From the NCBI GenBank assembly GCA_046757965.1, contig JBHHZI010000035.1, forward strand, positions 1 through 24,030: a DNA stretch of 24,030 bases, written 5' to 3'. Both the position numbers and the translations under genes were made by a program. Shown here in pieces: positions 15,346 through 24,030 of the stretch. Source of the stretch: JBHHZI01 sp046757965. GTDB taxonomy: Bacteria > Acidobacteriota > Polarisedimenticolia > SMYD01. Within the stretch, counting starts at the first letter, position 1. Every line of letters begins with the position of its first letter. A model generated the notes under the pieces. The model was not told the origin of the DNA, searched no databases, and saw nothing but the letters and a program-made list of their open reading frames with translations.

Positions 15346-16317
15346 TCAGTCCGCCGGTGGATCACGCCACGATAGCCTGATGACGGCCGGTGAGGTGACC
15401 TGGAAGCGAAGATCCTGCCATGCCGGCGTGGCCGTGTCGAGGGGCCGGATGGCGAGTGTCGAGGCGTCGACCTCGCTCGCCTCCCGGGTGAGCCCCGTGA
15501 CATCCACGAAGGCCCCGAGATGCTCCGGGGCGAGCTGGGCCACGAGATTCCGGGGGCCGGAGACCTCCACCTGCACGCTGGACACATCCAGCTCGGGTGC
15601 CAGGCCACCGGCGGTCCGGCCCTCGGCAACGAGCGCGACACCGTCAAGCGTGCGCTCCATCTGGATCGGTCGGATCCTGACGAGAACCTGGACCGTCGCG
15701 GACGGGTCGACCAGGCGGATCGCCGGCGCCGAGGGTCCGGCGGCGACCGGCCGGACCCGCAGGGTCAGGTTGCTGGTCTTGCCGTCGACGGGGATGGTCG
15801 GCGTCGTCAGCGTCTCGATCTTCTGGACCGCCGACTCCGGTCCCTCTATCACGAGTCGAGGCGGCTGCACCACGGTCCCGGCCACCTCGAAGCCGGCCGC
15901 CGGCTCGCCCCGGATCTCGGCGTGCACCGCGACCTCCTTGGCCTGGGTGCGTTCCAGTTGGAGGTCCAGGAAACTGGGCTTGAGGGGATCGATACGCACC
16001 CCGGCAGGCGCCGTGACCATGTCCGGCGTGAGCGGGAACGTGTTCTTCCCGGCGGACACCGGCTGGTTGGCCAGGTTCAACCGCACGCGCACCTTCTCCG
16101 GCGCCAGGGTGCGCAGCGTGATCTCGGGACCCCGGAGTCGAACGGTGACGTCGTCGATGGGGTTGCCGACCAGCTCGAGGTCCGCCGGCAGCCCGGTGAC
16201 GTCCACCGGGATCCGGAGTGTCTTGATGACGTCCGCCTGCCCCGCGACCCAGGCCCACAACCCGAAGGCGATGGCCAACGCGATGATCTTGGCGAGCAGG
16301 TTCTTCCTAAGATCCAC
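15346..16317 (-). CDS. ybbR: YbbR/CdaR-type regulator of diadenylate cyclase
   Basis: This is a 323-residue single-pass membrane protein. An N-terminal hydrophobic segment (about 4-24, NLLAKIIALAIAFGLWAWVA) is followed by an exported region with about three YbbR-type beta repeats: near 35-95 (IPVDVTGLPADLELVG, then VTVRLRGPEITLRTL), near 130-205, and near 225-320 (VEVSGPRNLVAQLAP, then FVDVTGLTREASEV). YbbR/CdaR proteins bind CdaA at the membrane and modulate c-di-AMP output. The GTG at 16317 was chosen for its GGGAG at 5-nt spacing and because the membrane segment then sits at the extreme N-terminus. It overlaps the end of cdaA by 11 nt. Confidence 0.88.
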   Translation of the reverse strand: MDLRKNLLAKIIALAIAFGLWAWVAGQADVIKTLRIPVDVTGLPADLELVGNPIDDVTVRLRGPEITLRTLAPEKVRVRLNLANQPVSAGKNTFPLTPDMVTAPAGVRIDPLKPSFLDLQLERTQAKEVAVHAEIRGEPAAGFEVAGTVVQPPRLVIEGPESAVQKIETLTTPTIPVDGKTSNLTLRVRPVAAGPSAPAIRLVDPSATVQVLVRIRPIQMERTLDGVALVAEGRTAGGLAPELDVSSVQVEVSGPRNLVAQLAPEHLGAFVDVTGLTREASEVDASTLAIRPLDTATPAWQDLRFQVTSPAVIRLSWRDPPAD

Positions 16318-17173
16318 CGTCGCTCCCGGTGGACTCCGCGGCCGGGATGCCTCGCGCCGGCGCGGCGGTTGGGTCTTCCTCTGCCTTCCGGCGAACGGGG
16401 GATTCCATGGCATCGGTGAGGATCTGGCGCATCTCGGACTTGTCGAGGGAGTCCTGGATCACGCCGTCCATGGCCAGCGACACCGTGCCCCGTTCCTCGG
16501 AGACGATGATGCAGACGGCATCGGTCTCCTCCGTGATGCCGATGCCCGCGCGATGACGCGTGCCGTACTTCGTCGACAGGGCCGGGTTGCTGGTCAGCGG
16601 CAGGAAGCAGGAGGCCGCCTTCAACCGGCCGTCGGCGATGATCAGTGCCCCGTCGTGGAGCGGCGTGTACGGCGAGAAGACGTTGACGATGAGGTCGAAC
16701 GAGATCAGCGCCTCGAGAGAGATGCCACTCTCGGTCCAGTTTCTCAGGCCCTGCTCCCTCTCCATGACGATGAGTCCCCCGATGCGCTTGGCGGCGAGCG
16801 CGTAGGCGGCGGACACGACCACACCCAGGACATCGCCTCCGGGACTCGATGACAGGTACCGGCCCAGCGGATTGGCGCCGAATCCTGTCAGCGCCCGGCG
16901 GATGGTGTTCTGGAACACCACGATGATGACGTACGGCACGTAGAACAGGACCTGGACAAGAATCCGGTGCAGCGTGGGAAGGCGAAGAATCTCGGGGCCC
17001 GTGATCCAGGACAGGAAGATCATGCCGGCCAGGCCATAGATCATCTGCACGGCCCGCGTGCCCCGGATCAACATCAGCAGCCGATAGATGAGAAACGCGA
17101 GGATCGCGACCTCGATGGCGGCCCGCGGACCGAACTCATCGAGATGGAGGCTGTTGACGATCTGGGTGATCAT
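16307..17173 (-). CDS. cdaA: Diadenylate cyclase CdaA
   Basis: This membrane enzyme makes the second messenger c-di-AMP from two ATP. It has 288 residues with three hydrophobic segments at about 17-35, 40-57 and 73-89. These are followed by the DisA_N/DAC catalytic domain, with the two diagnostic motifs HDGALII (Asp174-Gly-Ala) and GTRHRAGIGITEETDA (Arg206-His-Arg). The C-terminal 40 residues are low complexity and probably disordered. The ATG overlaps the folP stop by 4 nt (ATGA), so translation is coupled. With ybbR and glmM downstream it forms the classic c-di-AMP/cell-wall module, here fused to ftsH-folP. Very sure of the assignment. Confidence 0.96.
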   Translation of the reverse strand: MITQIVNSLHLDEFGPRAAIEVAILAFLIYRLLMLIRGTRAVQMIYGLAGMIFLSWITGPEILRLPTLHRILVQVLFYVPYVIIVVFQNTIRRALTGFGANPLGRYLSSSPGGDVLGVVVSAAYALAAKRIGGLIVMEREQGLRNWTESGISLEALISFDLIVNVFSPYTPLHDGALIIADGRLKAASCFLPLTSNPALSTKYGTRHRAGIGITEETDAVCIIVSEERGTVSLAMDGVIQDSLDKSEMRQILTDAMESPVRRKAEEDPTAAPARGIPAAESTGSDGGS

Positions 17174-18111
17174 GAGGCCAGCCTGCCCACCGTCCGGCCG
17201 GTCCGGGGCGGCTGGCGTCTCAGGGCGTCGGCCACCTGGACGGCACGGCGCGAGGCGACCACGTCATGGGTTCTCACCATGGCGGCGCCGGCCATCGCGG
17301 CCGCGGTCTCCGCGGCCAGCGTTCCCTCCAGGCGATCCGCCACCGGCAGGTCGAGAACCTCGCCGATGAACGATTTCCGGGAGACACCGACGACCACGGG
17401 CCACCGGCCGCCGGTGAATTCCTCGAGACGCGACAGGATCATCAGGCTGGTTGCGGCGGTCTTCGCGAACCCGATGCCCGGGTCGATGAGGAGACGATCC
17501 GGTTGCACGCCGGCCCGTGCGGCGACCCGGACCGCTCCGTCCAGTTCCCGCCGCACGATGGTGACCGGATCGCCGTCGTAGTCGGCCTCATCCTGCATGG
17601 TGGCCGGTGTTCCTCTCGAGTGCATGAGAATGAGCCCCGCGCCGGTCTGCGCGGCGACCGCTGCCAGTGCCGGACCGTCTCGCAGCATCGAGACGTCGTT
17701 GATCACGCCAGCGCCGGCAGCGACAGCCTCCGCCGCCACCTCCGGTCGGGTGGTATCCACCGACAGCGGCACGGCCACCTGCGCGGACAGTGCCTCGATC
17801 ACACCGAGCACGCGACGACGCTCGTCATCGATCGCCACAGGCGCCGCGCCCGGGCGTGTGGACTCGCCGCCGACGTCGATCAGATCGGCGCCGGCGGCGG
17901 CCAGGGAGAGGCCGTGCGCCACCGCATCGTCCGGCGCCGCGTAAACGCCGCCGTCGGAGAAGGAATCCGGGGTGACGTTGACGATACCCATGACCAGCGT
18001 GCGGCGACCGAGAGTCAGGTGTCGGCCGTGCGGCAACGCCAGGTCACGGTCATCCCGTGACGTCCTGACCCCTGTACTGTCGGCTCGTGAGAGCCGGACC
18101 ATTCGTGGCAT
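17170..18111 (-). CDS. folP: Dihydropteroate synthase
   Basis: FolP condenses p-aminobenzoate with 6-hydroxymethyl-dihydropterin pyrophosphate in folate synthesis and is the target of sulfonamides. The protein has 313 residues. Motifs in order are MGIVNVTPDSFSDGG at about 41-55, DVGGESTRPGA at about 79-89, INDVS, LMHSRGTPATM, DPGIGFAKT, GVSRKSFIGE and VRTHDV. The N-terminal ~35 residues before the barrel are basic and not conserved. The ATG at 18111 has AGAAG 5 nt upstream; a GTG at 18114 and an ATG at 18102 are alternatives. It lies 41 nt after ftsH and overlaps cdaA by 4 nt. The ftsH-folP order is widely conserved. Confidence 0.96.
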   Translation of the reverse strand: MPRMVRLSRADSTGVRTSRDDRDLALPHGRHLTLGRRTLVMGIVNVTPDSFSDGGVYAAPDDAVAHGLSLAAAGADLIDVGGESTRPGAAPVAIDDERRRVLGVIEALSAQVAVPLSVDTTRPEVAAEAVAAGAGVINDVSMLRDGPALAAVAAQTGAGLILMHSRGTPATMQDEADYDGDPVTIVRRELDGAVRVAARAGVQPDRLLIDPGIGFAKTAATSLMILSRLEEFTGGRWPVVVGVSRKSFIGEVLDLPVADRLEGTLAAETAAAMAGAAMVRTHDVVASRRAVQVADALRRQPPRTGRTVGRLAS

Positions 18112-18152
18112 CACGGCTTCTTTCGACGCACGTCGGGGCGGATGGCGAGATG

Positions 18153-20114
<1,962 letters not shown>

Positions 20115-20187
20115 CAATATATACGATCGGTTGCACCCCGGCCATGAGCGCGACCCGGTCCGACGCGAACCAGACCGGCGGGACGGG

Positions 20188-21204
20188 TCAGCCGTGCCGC
20201 CGGCGGGGGAGGATCTCCACCTGGGTGCGCGTCACCCTCGCGACCCGGTTCCGGCCCAGATCGATCTCGCCTGCGGCGCGGTCCCGCACCCGGTCCAGCA
20301 CCGCATCCACCTGCTCCGCTCCCGGGATCCAGTCCGCGTGTCCCGCCATCTCGCCGCCGGCCCGGGTCCGCCGGTCGAGCGTTGCCGCCGCCCGACGCAG
20401 AACGCGCCGCGACAGGGGGCGCGCCATCCGTCGCAGGGCGACCGCATCGAGCCGGGCCACGCCGTCCCCGAAGACCACCTCGTCGTCGCCGGCTGTCGCC
20501 AGTTCCAGGAGGAAGTCCTCGTCGGATCGGAGGAGCCCGGCAGCACGTGCGATGGTGGCCCCCGCCCCGGGCCGCAGATCCTCGAGCAGCGGGATGAGCT
20601 CCCGGCGCACGCGGTTGCGCAGGTAGCCGGGGTCCGCATTGGTCGGATCCTCCCGCCACGCGCGCCCCTTCTCCGTCAGCCATCGTTCGAGACAGAGGCG
20701 CGGCAGGGCGATGAGAGGGCGGACGAGGCGGGCCGGGCCCAGTGTCAGCGACGCGACCGGCGGCAGACCTCCCAGTCCGTGGCCGCCGGCACCACGCAGC
20801 AGGTTCAGGAGCAAGGTCTCGGCCTGGTCGTCTCTCTGGTGCCCGACCGCCACCGCGGTGGCGCCCCACTTCCCGGCCACCTCCGCCAGGAAGGCGAGTC
20901 GTCCCCGGCGCAGATCCTCCTCGGGCCGGCGCGACGCCGGGGTCAGATGGCCCTCGAAGAACGGCAGATCGCTGGCTCGCGCCAGCTCGGCGACGAAGCG
21001 GGCGTCCTCACGCCCGTCCGCGCCCCGCTGGCCATGATCCAGATGGGCCACCGCCAGGCGCAGGGAGAGGCCCCTCCAGTCCCGCAACAGATGCAACAGC
21101 GCGGTCGAGTCGGCGCCCCCGGACACCGCGACGACAACCCGGTCGTTGTCCCGGAGCAGGTCGAACCGCCGGACGGTCCGGATGAAGGTCGAGAGAACGT
21201 CCAC
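20188..21204 (-). CDS. tilS: tRNA(Ile)-lysidine synthetase
   Basis: TilS uses ATP and lysine to convert C34 of tRNA-Ile(CAU) to lysidine, changing its decoding from AUG to AUA and its charging from Met to Ile. The 338 residues contain the PP-loop SGGADS (28-33), AHLDHGQRG, GHQRDDQAETLLLNLLRGAG and REDPTNADPGYLRNRVRREL, all diagnostic. At this length it is nearer to the short Aquifex-type enzymes than to the E. coli form (about 430). The GTG at 21204 is chosen because the longer frame to 21246 would run into the tRNA gene. It starts only 9 nt beyond the tRNA-Met CCA end and has no clear ribosome site of its own. It is the first protein gene of the minus-strand array. Confidence 0.95.
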   Translation of the reverse strand: MDVLSTFIRTVRRFDLLRDNDRVVVAVSGGADSTALLHLLRDWRGLSLRLAVAHLDHGQRGADGREDARFVAELARASDLPFFEGHLTPASRRPEEDLRRGRLAFLAEVAGKWGATAVAVGHQRDDQAETLLLNLLRGAGGHGLGGLPPVASLTLGPARLVRPLIALPRLCLERWLTEKGRAWREDPTNADPGYLRNRVRRELIPLLEDLRPGAGATIARAAGLLRSDEDFLLELATAGDDEVVFGDGVARLDAVALRRMARPLSRRVLRRAAATLDRRTRAGGEMAGHADWIPGAEQVDAVLDRVRDRAAGEIDLGRNRVARVTRTQVEILPRRRHG

Positions 21205-21213
21205 AGGCCGGCA

Positions 21214-21290
21214 TGGTAGCGGTGCAGGGACTCGAACCCCGGACACGCGGATTATGATTCCGCTGCTCTAACCAGCTGAGCTACACCGCC
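21214..21290 (-). tRNA. tRNA-Met (CAU anticodon), CCA encoded
   Basis: On the minus strand a 77-nt cloverleaf is complete. The acceptor stem GGCGGTG pairs with CACCGCT (one G-U at 1-72), the D arm is GCTC/GAGC, and the anticodon stem GCGGA/TCCGC holds loop ATCATAA with anticodon CAT. A 5-nt variable loop, T arm CGGGG/CCCTG with TTCGAGT loop, discriminator A and encoded CCA (21216-21214) follow. The body resembles elongator tRNA-Met of many bacteria. Initiator is unlikely because the anticodon stem lacks three GC pairs next to the loop. tRNA-Ile2(CAU), the TilS substrate, cannot be excluded by eye, but the acceptor stem differs from E. coli Ile2 at the 4-69 and 5-68 pairs (G-C rather than C-G). 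Confidence 0.95.
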
Positions 21291-21303
21291 ACCGAAAAGG
21301 CGG

Positions 21304-21333
21304 ATTCTAGCCAGCGATTGACCGCAGCGTCAA
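21304..21333 (-). promoter_or_regulatory. Promoter for the tRNA-Met/tilS array
   Basis: On the minus strand a sigma70-type promoter is visible: -35 TTGACG (21333-21328), an 18-bp spacer and -10 TAGAAT (21309-21304). Transcription would begin about 7 nt later, near 21297, only a few bases before the mature tRNA end at 21290. This is the best -35/-10 pair in the window and probably drives the tRNA and at least tilS. Confidence 0.6.
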
Positions 21334-21362
21334 CGAAGCCAGCAGGGCAGCCGCCGCGCGGG

Positions 21363-21368
21363 TATAAT
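21363..21368 (+). promoter_or_regulatory. Consensus -10 box before the eight-cysteine gene
   Basis: A perfect TATAAT stands out in very GC-rich DNA, 24 nt before the ATG at 21392. No TTGACA-like hexamer lies at 16-18 bp; a TTGACC at 21318-21323 is too far. It likely serves the hemB/hemL unit and is back to back with the tRNA promoter. Confidence 0.45.
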
Positions 21369-21391
21369 CGGCCGGTTCTCGAGGAATTCCC

Positions 21392-21580
21392 ATGCTCTGT
21401 TCCCGGTGTCAGACCAAGGGCGAGGAGAGTGATCTCCAGCCTTGCCCGACCTGCAAGAAGCCGTTCTGTGAGAAGTGCGTGCACGTGATGGGGGGCAAGG
21501 CGTTCTGCAGCCGAGGCTGTGCCACTTACTTCTTCTTCGGTGACGGCGAGGACGACGGGGACCTCGACGAGGATTCCTGA
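21392..21580 (+). CDS. Small eight-cysteine zinc-finger-like protein
   Basis: This is a 62-residue protein. Eight cysteines are arranged as C3-x2-C6-x11-C18-x2-C21-x4-C26-x2-C29-x9-C39-x3-C43, a spacing that could hold two zinc ions in a cross-brace fold. The AFCSRGC part resembles HIT/MYND-type fingers. The C-terminal 15 residues after YFFF are almost all Asp, Glu and Gly. The ATG at 21392 has GAGGA 6 nt upstream, and a TATAAT lies before it. It ends 12 nt before hemB, so the two are likely co-transcribed. The role is unknown: a protein-binding finger or a metal-handling factor for the zinc-dependent HemB are guesses. Confidence 0.8.
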   Translation: MLCSRCQTKGEESDLQPCPTCKKPFCEKCVHVMGGKAFCSRGCATYFFFGDGEDDGDLDEDS

Positions 21581-21592
21581 GAGGAAGGCGAC

Positions 21593-22582
21593 ATGTTTCC
21601 TGTTCATCGACCTCGCCGGCTGCGCGGAGATGTCCGGCTCCGGCGGCTCGTCCGCGAGACGGTTCTTTCGCCATCCGATCTGATCGCGCCTCTCTTCGTC
21701 TGCGAGGGCTCCGGCATCCGGCGCGAGATTCCGTCCATGCCGGGTCAGTTCCATTTCTCGCCGGATGCGCTGCTGGAGGAGGCGCAGGCCCTGCACGAGG
21801 CCGGCGTCGCCGGAGTGATCCTGTTCGGACTGCCGGCGCACAAGGACGCCGCCGGCAGCGGAGCCGCGGCCGCCGACGGAGCCGTCCAGATCGCCCTGGA
21901 CACACTGCGGAAGCAGGTTCCGGGCTTGCTTCGCATCGCGGATGTCTGCCTGTGCGAGTACACCGACCATGGACACTGCGGCGTGCTGGTGGAGGCCGGC
22001 CGCGGCGGCACGGCAGAGGTCCTCAACGACGACACCCTGCCTCTGCTCGCGGCAGCAGCCGTCTCTCTCGCCCGGGCCGGCGCCGACGTGGTGGCCCCCT
22101 CCGACATGATGGACGGCCGGGTCGCCGCGATCCGCGCGGCGCTGGACCAGGCCGACCTGACGCACACGCCGATCCTCAGCTACGCGGCCAAGTATGCCTC
22201 CGCATTCTACGGCCCGTTCCGTGACGCCGCCGCCTCCGCGCCCCGCACCGGGGATCGGCGAGGCTACCAGATGGATCCTGCCAACAGCGACGAGGCCATC
22301 CGGGAGGTCGCCCTCGATCTCGAGGAAGGAGCCGACCTGGTGATGGTCAAGCCCGGGCTGCCGTACCTCGACATCGTCACCCGGGTGAAGGAGGAGTTCG
22401 GTGTACCGCTGGGTGTCTACCACGTCAGCGGCGAGTACGCGATGACCGTGGTGGCCGCCGAGCGCGGCCTCATCGATCGTCGCGCCGTGGTGCTGGAATC
22501 GTTGCAATCCATGCGCCGGGCCGGTGCTGACTTCATCCTCACGTATTTTGCCCGCGAGGCGGCGGGCTATCTCCGCTCGTGA
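21593..22582 (+). CDS. hemB: Delta-aminolevulinic acid dehydratase (porphobilinogen synthase)
   Basis: HemB joins two 5-aminolevulinate molecules into porphobilinogen, the first common pyrrole of heme, siroheme and cobalamin synthesis. The 329 residues include the zinc-binding site DVCLCEYTDHGHCG (Cys119, Cys121, Cys129), marking the zinc-dependent subgroup. Also present are the two Schiff-base lysines in SYAAKYASAFYGPFRDA (Lys200) and LVMVKPGLPYLD (Lys253), and the conserved YQMDPAN. The ATG at 21593 has an AGGAAG site about 6 nt upstream. The stop overlaps the GTG of hemL by 4 nt. Length and motifs are standard. Confidence 0.97.
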   Translation: MFPVHRPRRLRGDVRLRRLVRETVLSPSDLIAPLFVCEGSGIRREIPSMPGQFHFSPDALLEEAQALHEAGVAGVILFGLPAHKDAAGSGAAAADGAVQIALDTLRKQVPGLLRIADVCLCEYTDHGHCGVLVEAGRGGTAEVLNDDTLPLLAAAAVSLARAGADVVAPSDMMDGRVAAIRAALDQADLTHTPILSYAAKYASAFYGPFRDAAASAPRTGDRRGYQMDPANSDEAIREVALDLEEGADLVMVKPGLPYLDIVTRVKEEFGVPLGVYHVSGEYAMTVVAAERGLIDRRAVVLESLQSMRRAGADFILTYFAREAAGYLRS

Positions 22583-23892
22583 AGGCTCGCTCGAACGGCA
22601 CCGGATCTGCCAGGTGGATGGCCGCTGCCCGGGAGGTCATCCCGGGCGGCGTGAACTCACCGGTCCGGGCCTTCGTCGCGGTGGGAGGAGAGCCGTTCGT
22701 CGTCGACCGGGGCGAGGGGTGCCGTCTTCACGACGTGGACGGCAACGTCTACGTCGACTACGTCGGCTCCTGGGGTCCGCTGATCCTCGGGCACGCGCAT
22801 CCACAGGTGCTCGAGGCGATCGCTGCCGCCGCGGCACGCGGCACCTCGTACGGCGCTCCGTCCATCGGCGAGGTGAAACTGGCCCGGGAGATCACGCGGC
22901 TCCTCCCCTCTGTGGAGAAGGTCCGGCTCGTCAACTCGGGCACCGAGGCCACGATGTCGGCGATCCGGCTGGCGCGCGGCGCCACCGGTCGCAACGGGGT
23001 GGTGAAGTGCGAGGGCTGTTACCACGGACATGTCGACGCCCTGCTGGTCGCGGCCGGGTCCGGCGCCGCCACTCTCGGGGTCCCCTCCTCCTCGGGGGTT
23101 CCCGGATCCGTGGTGGAGCAGACGTTCATCGTGCCGTTCAACGACGCGCCGGCGCTTGCGCGGGTTCTCGACGCGCACGGCGAGGAGATCGCGTGCGTCA
23201 TCGTCGAGCCCGTCGCGGGCAACATGGGGTGCGTGCCACCGGGCGAGACCTATCTCGACGACGTGCGCCGGCTGACGAGGAAGCATGGTGTCCTGCTGAT
23301 CCTGGATGAGGTCATGACCGGGTTCCGCGTGGCGGCCGGCGGCGCCCAGGAGCGCTTCGGCATCGAGGCCGACCTCACGACCCTCGGCAAGATCGTGGGT
23401 GGCGGGCTCCCGGTCGGCGCCTACGGCGGGCCGGCCGATCTGATGAACCACATCGCTCCGGACGGTCCCGTGTACCAGGCCGGCACGCTTTCCGGCAATC
23501 CCCTCGCCGTGGCCGCCGGACAGGCCACGCTGGACGTCCTCGCCGCCGGGCGCCGGCAGGGCCGTGACCCGTACGAACGCCTGGAGAGAGCCGGGGCGCG
23601 GCTGGCCGCCGGTCTCGCGGAGGCCGCCGCCCGGGCCGGCGTCCCGATCCGGGTCAACCGGGTCGGCTCCATGTGGACCGTGTTCTTCACCGCGAAACCC
23701 GTCGTCGACTTCGCCTCGGCCAGCGCCGCCGACCCGGATCGCTTTGGCCGGTACTTCCGCGGCATGCTCGATCGGGGCATCTTCCTGCCGCCCTCGCCGT
23801 TCGAGACCTGCTTCATCTCGCTGGCCCATACCGACGCCGACATCGATCGGACCATCGAGGCCGCCGGCGACGTCTTTTCCGGCCTTGAGTAG
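22579..23892 (+). CDS. hemL: Glutamate-1-semialdehyde 2,1-aminomutase
   Basis: HemL is a PLP enzyme that converts glutamate-1-semialdehyde to 5-aminolevulinate, the substrate of HemB, so the organism uses the C5 pathway. The 437 residues contain VIPGGVNSPVRAF at the N-terminus, NSGTEATMSAIRLARG, CEGCYHGHVDALL, the PLP-contacting LILDEVMTGFR and the Schiff-base lysine in LGKIVGGGLPVGAYGG (Lys271), then YQAGTLSGNPLAVAAG. The GTG start overlaps the hemB stop by 4 nt and lacks a close ribosome site, so translational coupling is likely. Assignment is secure. Confidence 0.97.
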   Translation: MKARSNGTGSARWMAAAREVIPGGVNSPVRAFVAVGGEPFVVDRGEGCRLHDVDGNVYVDYVGSWGPLILGHAHPQVLEAIAAAAARGTSYGAPSIGEVKLAREITRLLPSVEKVRLVNSGTEATMSAIRLARGATGRNGVVKCEGCYHGHVDALLVAAGSGAATLGVPSSSGVPGSVVEQTFIVPFNDAPALARVLDAHGEEIACVIVEPVAGNMGCVPPGETYLDDVRRLTRKHGVLLILDEVMTGFRVAAGGAQERFGIEADLTTLGKIVGGGLPVGAYGGPADLMNHIAPDGPVYQAGTLSGNPLAVAAGQATLDVLAAGRRQGRDPYERLERAGARLAAGLAEAAARAGVPIRVNRVGSMWTVFFTAKPVVDFASASAADPDRFGRYFRGMLDRGIFLPPSPFETCFISLAHTDADIDRTIEAAGDVFSGLE

Positions 23893-24003
23893 CCGTGCGC
23901 CGCGGCAGCGCGCGTTCGGCGGCAGACCTTCCCCGAGGGTCGCCACGATATACTTCGAGCGATCTTCACCGGAACATGCTGATGGGACAGGGATGAGGAC
24001 ACG

Positions 24004-24030
24004 GTGAGCCGCTCGTCGACAATCCTGATG
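24004..24030 (+). CDS. Start of a further gene, cut by the window edge
   Basis: A GTG at 24004 has GAGG at 23995-23998, 5 nt upstream, and opens a frame reading MSRSSTILM to the end of the window. A TATACT at 23949-23954 could be its -10 box. Nine codons are not enough to name it. Confidence 0.35.

Noticed and set aside
21205..21246. Upstream start of tilS at 21246
   Set aside because: It would encode protein from the tRNA 3' half; the GTG at 21204 fits the family N-terminus.
21318..21323. TTGACC as -35 for the heme gene unit
   Set aside because: It lies 39 bp from the TATAAT, far outside the normal spacing.

Overview
This is a GC-rich bacterial chromosome segment packed with about 19 protein genes and one tRNA. 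The outer-membrane barrel gene (489 aa, signal peptide, C-terminal Phe) points to a diderm. The von Willebrand A protein is of the 'VWFA-related acidobacterial' type, and a secreted matrixin-like metalloprotease has a dockerin-like tail. Together these suggest Acidobacteriota or a close relative such as a Thermoanaerobaculia, Vicinamibacteria or Polarisedimenticolia-like lineage. This placement is an inference from protein style; no rRNA is present to test it.

Layout. (1) 158-1438 (+) is aroA, followed by an intrinsic terminator at 1504-1532 that faces the next gene. (2) 1583-3052 (-) is an alginate-export-like outer-membrane barrel with a structured 5' leader. (3) 3640-6306 (-) is a large secreted FG-GAP/VCBS repeat protein with a C-terminal dockerin-like module. 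(4) 6641-11107 (+) is a four-gene block with overlapping stops and starts: a secreted protein of unknown function, a matrixin-like metalloprotease ending in the same kind of dockerin-like module, a two-CBS protein, and a membrane-anchored protein with two carboxypeptidase-regulatory-like folds. (5) 21290-10992 (-) is a long co-oriented array: tRNA-Met(CAU), tilS, ftsH, folP, cdaA, ybbR/cdaR, glmM, a TPR protein and a VWA protein. (6) 21392-23892 (+) is a small eight-cysteine protein, hemB and hemL, with the first codons of another gene at the right edge.

How the parts fit. The minus-strand array joins tRNA-Ile decoding (TilS), membrane protein quality control (FtsH), folate synthesis (FolP), c-di-AMP synthesis and its regulator (CdaA/YbbR) and cell-wall precursor synthesis (GlmM). 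It combines the ftsH-folP-glmM order known from gammaproteobacteria with the cdaA-cdaR-glmM order known from Firmicutes. The plus-strand end makes porphobilinogen and glutamate-1-semialdehyde-derived ALA for tetrapyrroles (C5 pathway).

The least explained region is 3640-11107. Two divergent transcription units encode secreted proteins sharing a dockerin-like C-terminus, and the metalloprotease is translationally coupled to a secreted partner of unknown function and to a CBS protein. That makes it the best candidate here for an undescribed extracellular system. No CRISPR array, insertion sequence, phage gene or obvious horizontally acquired island was seen.
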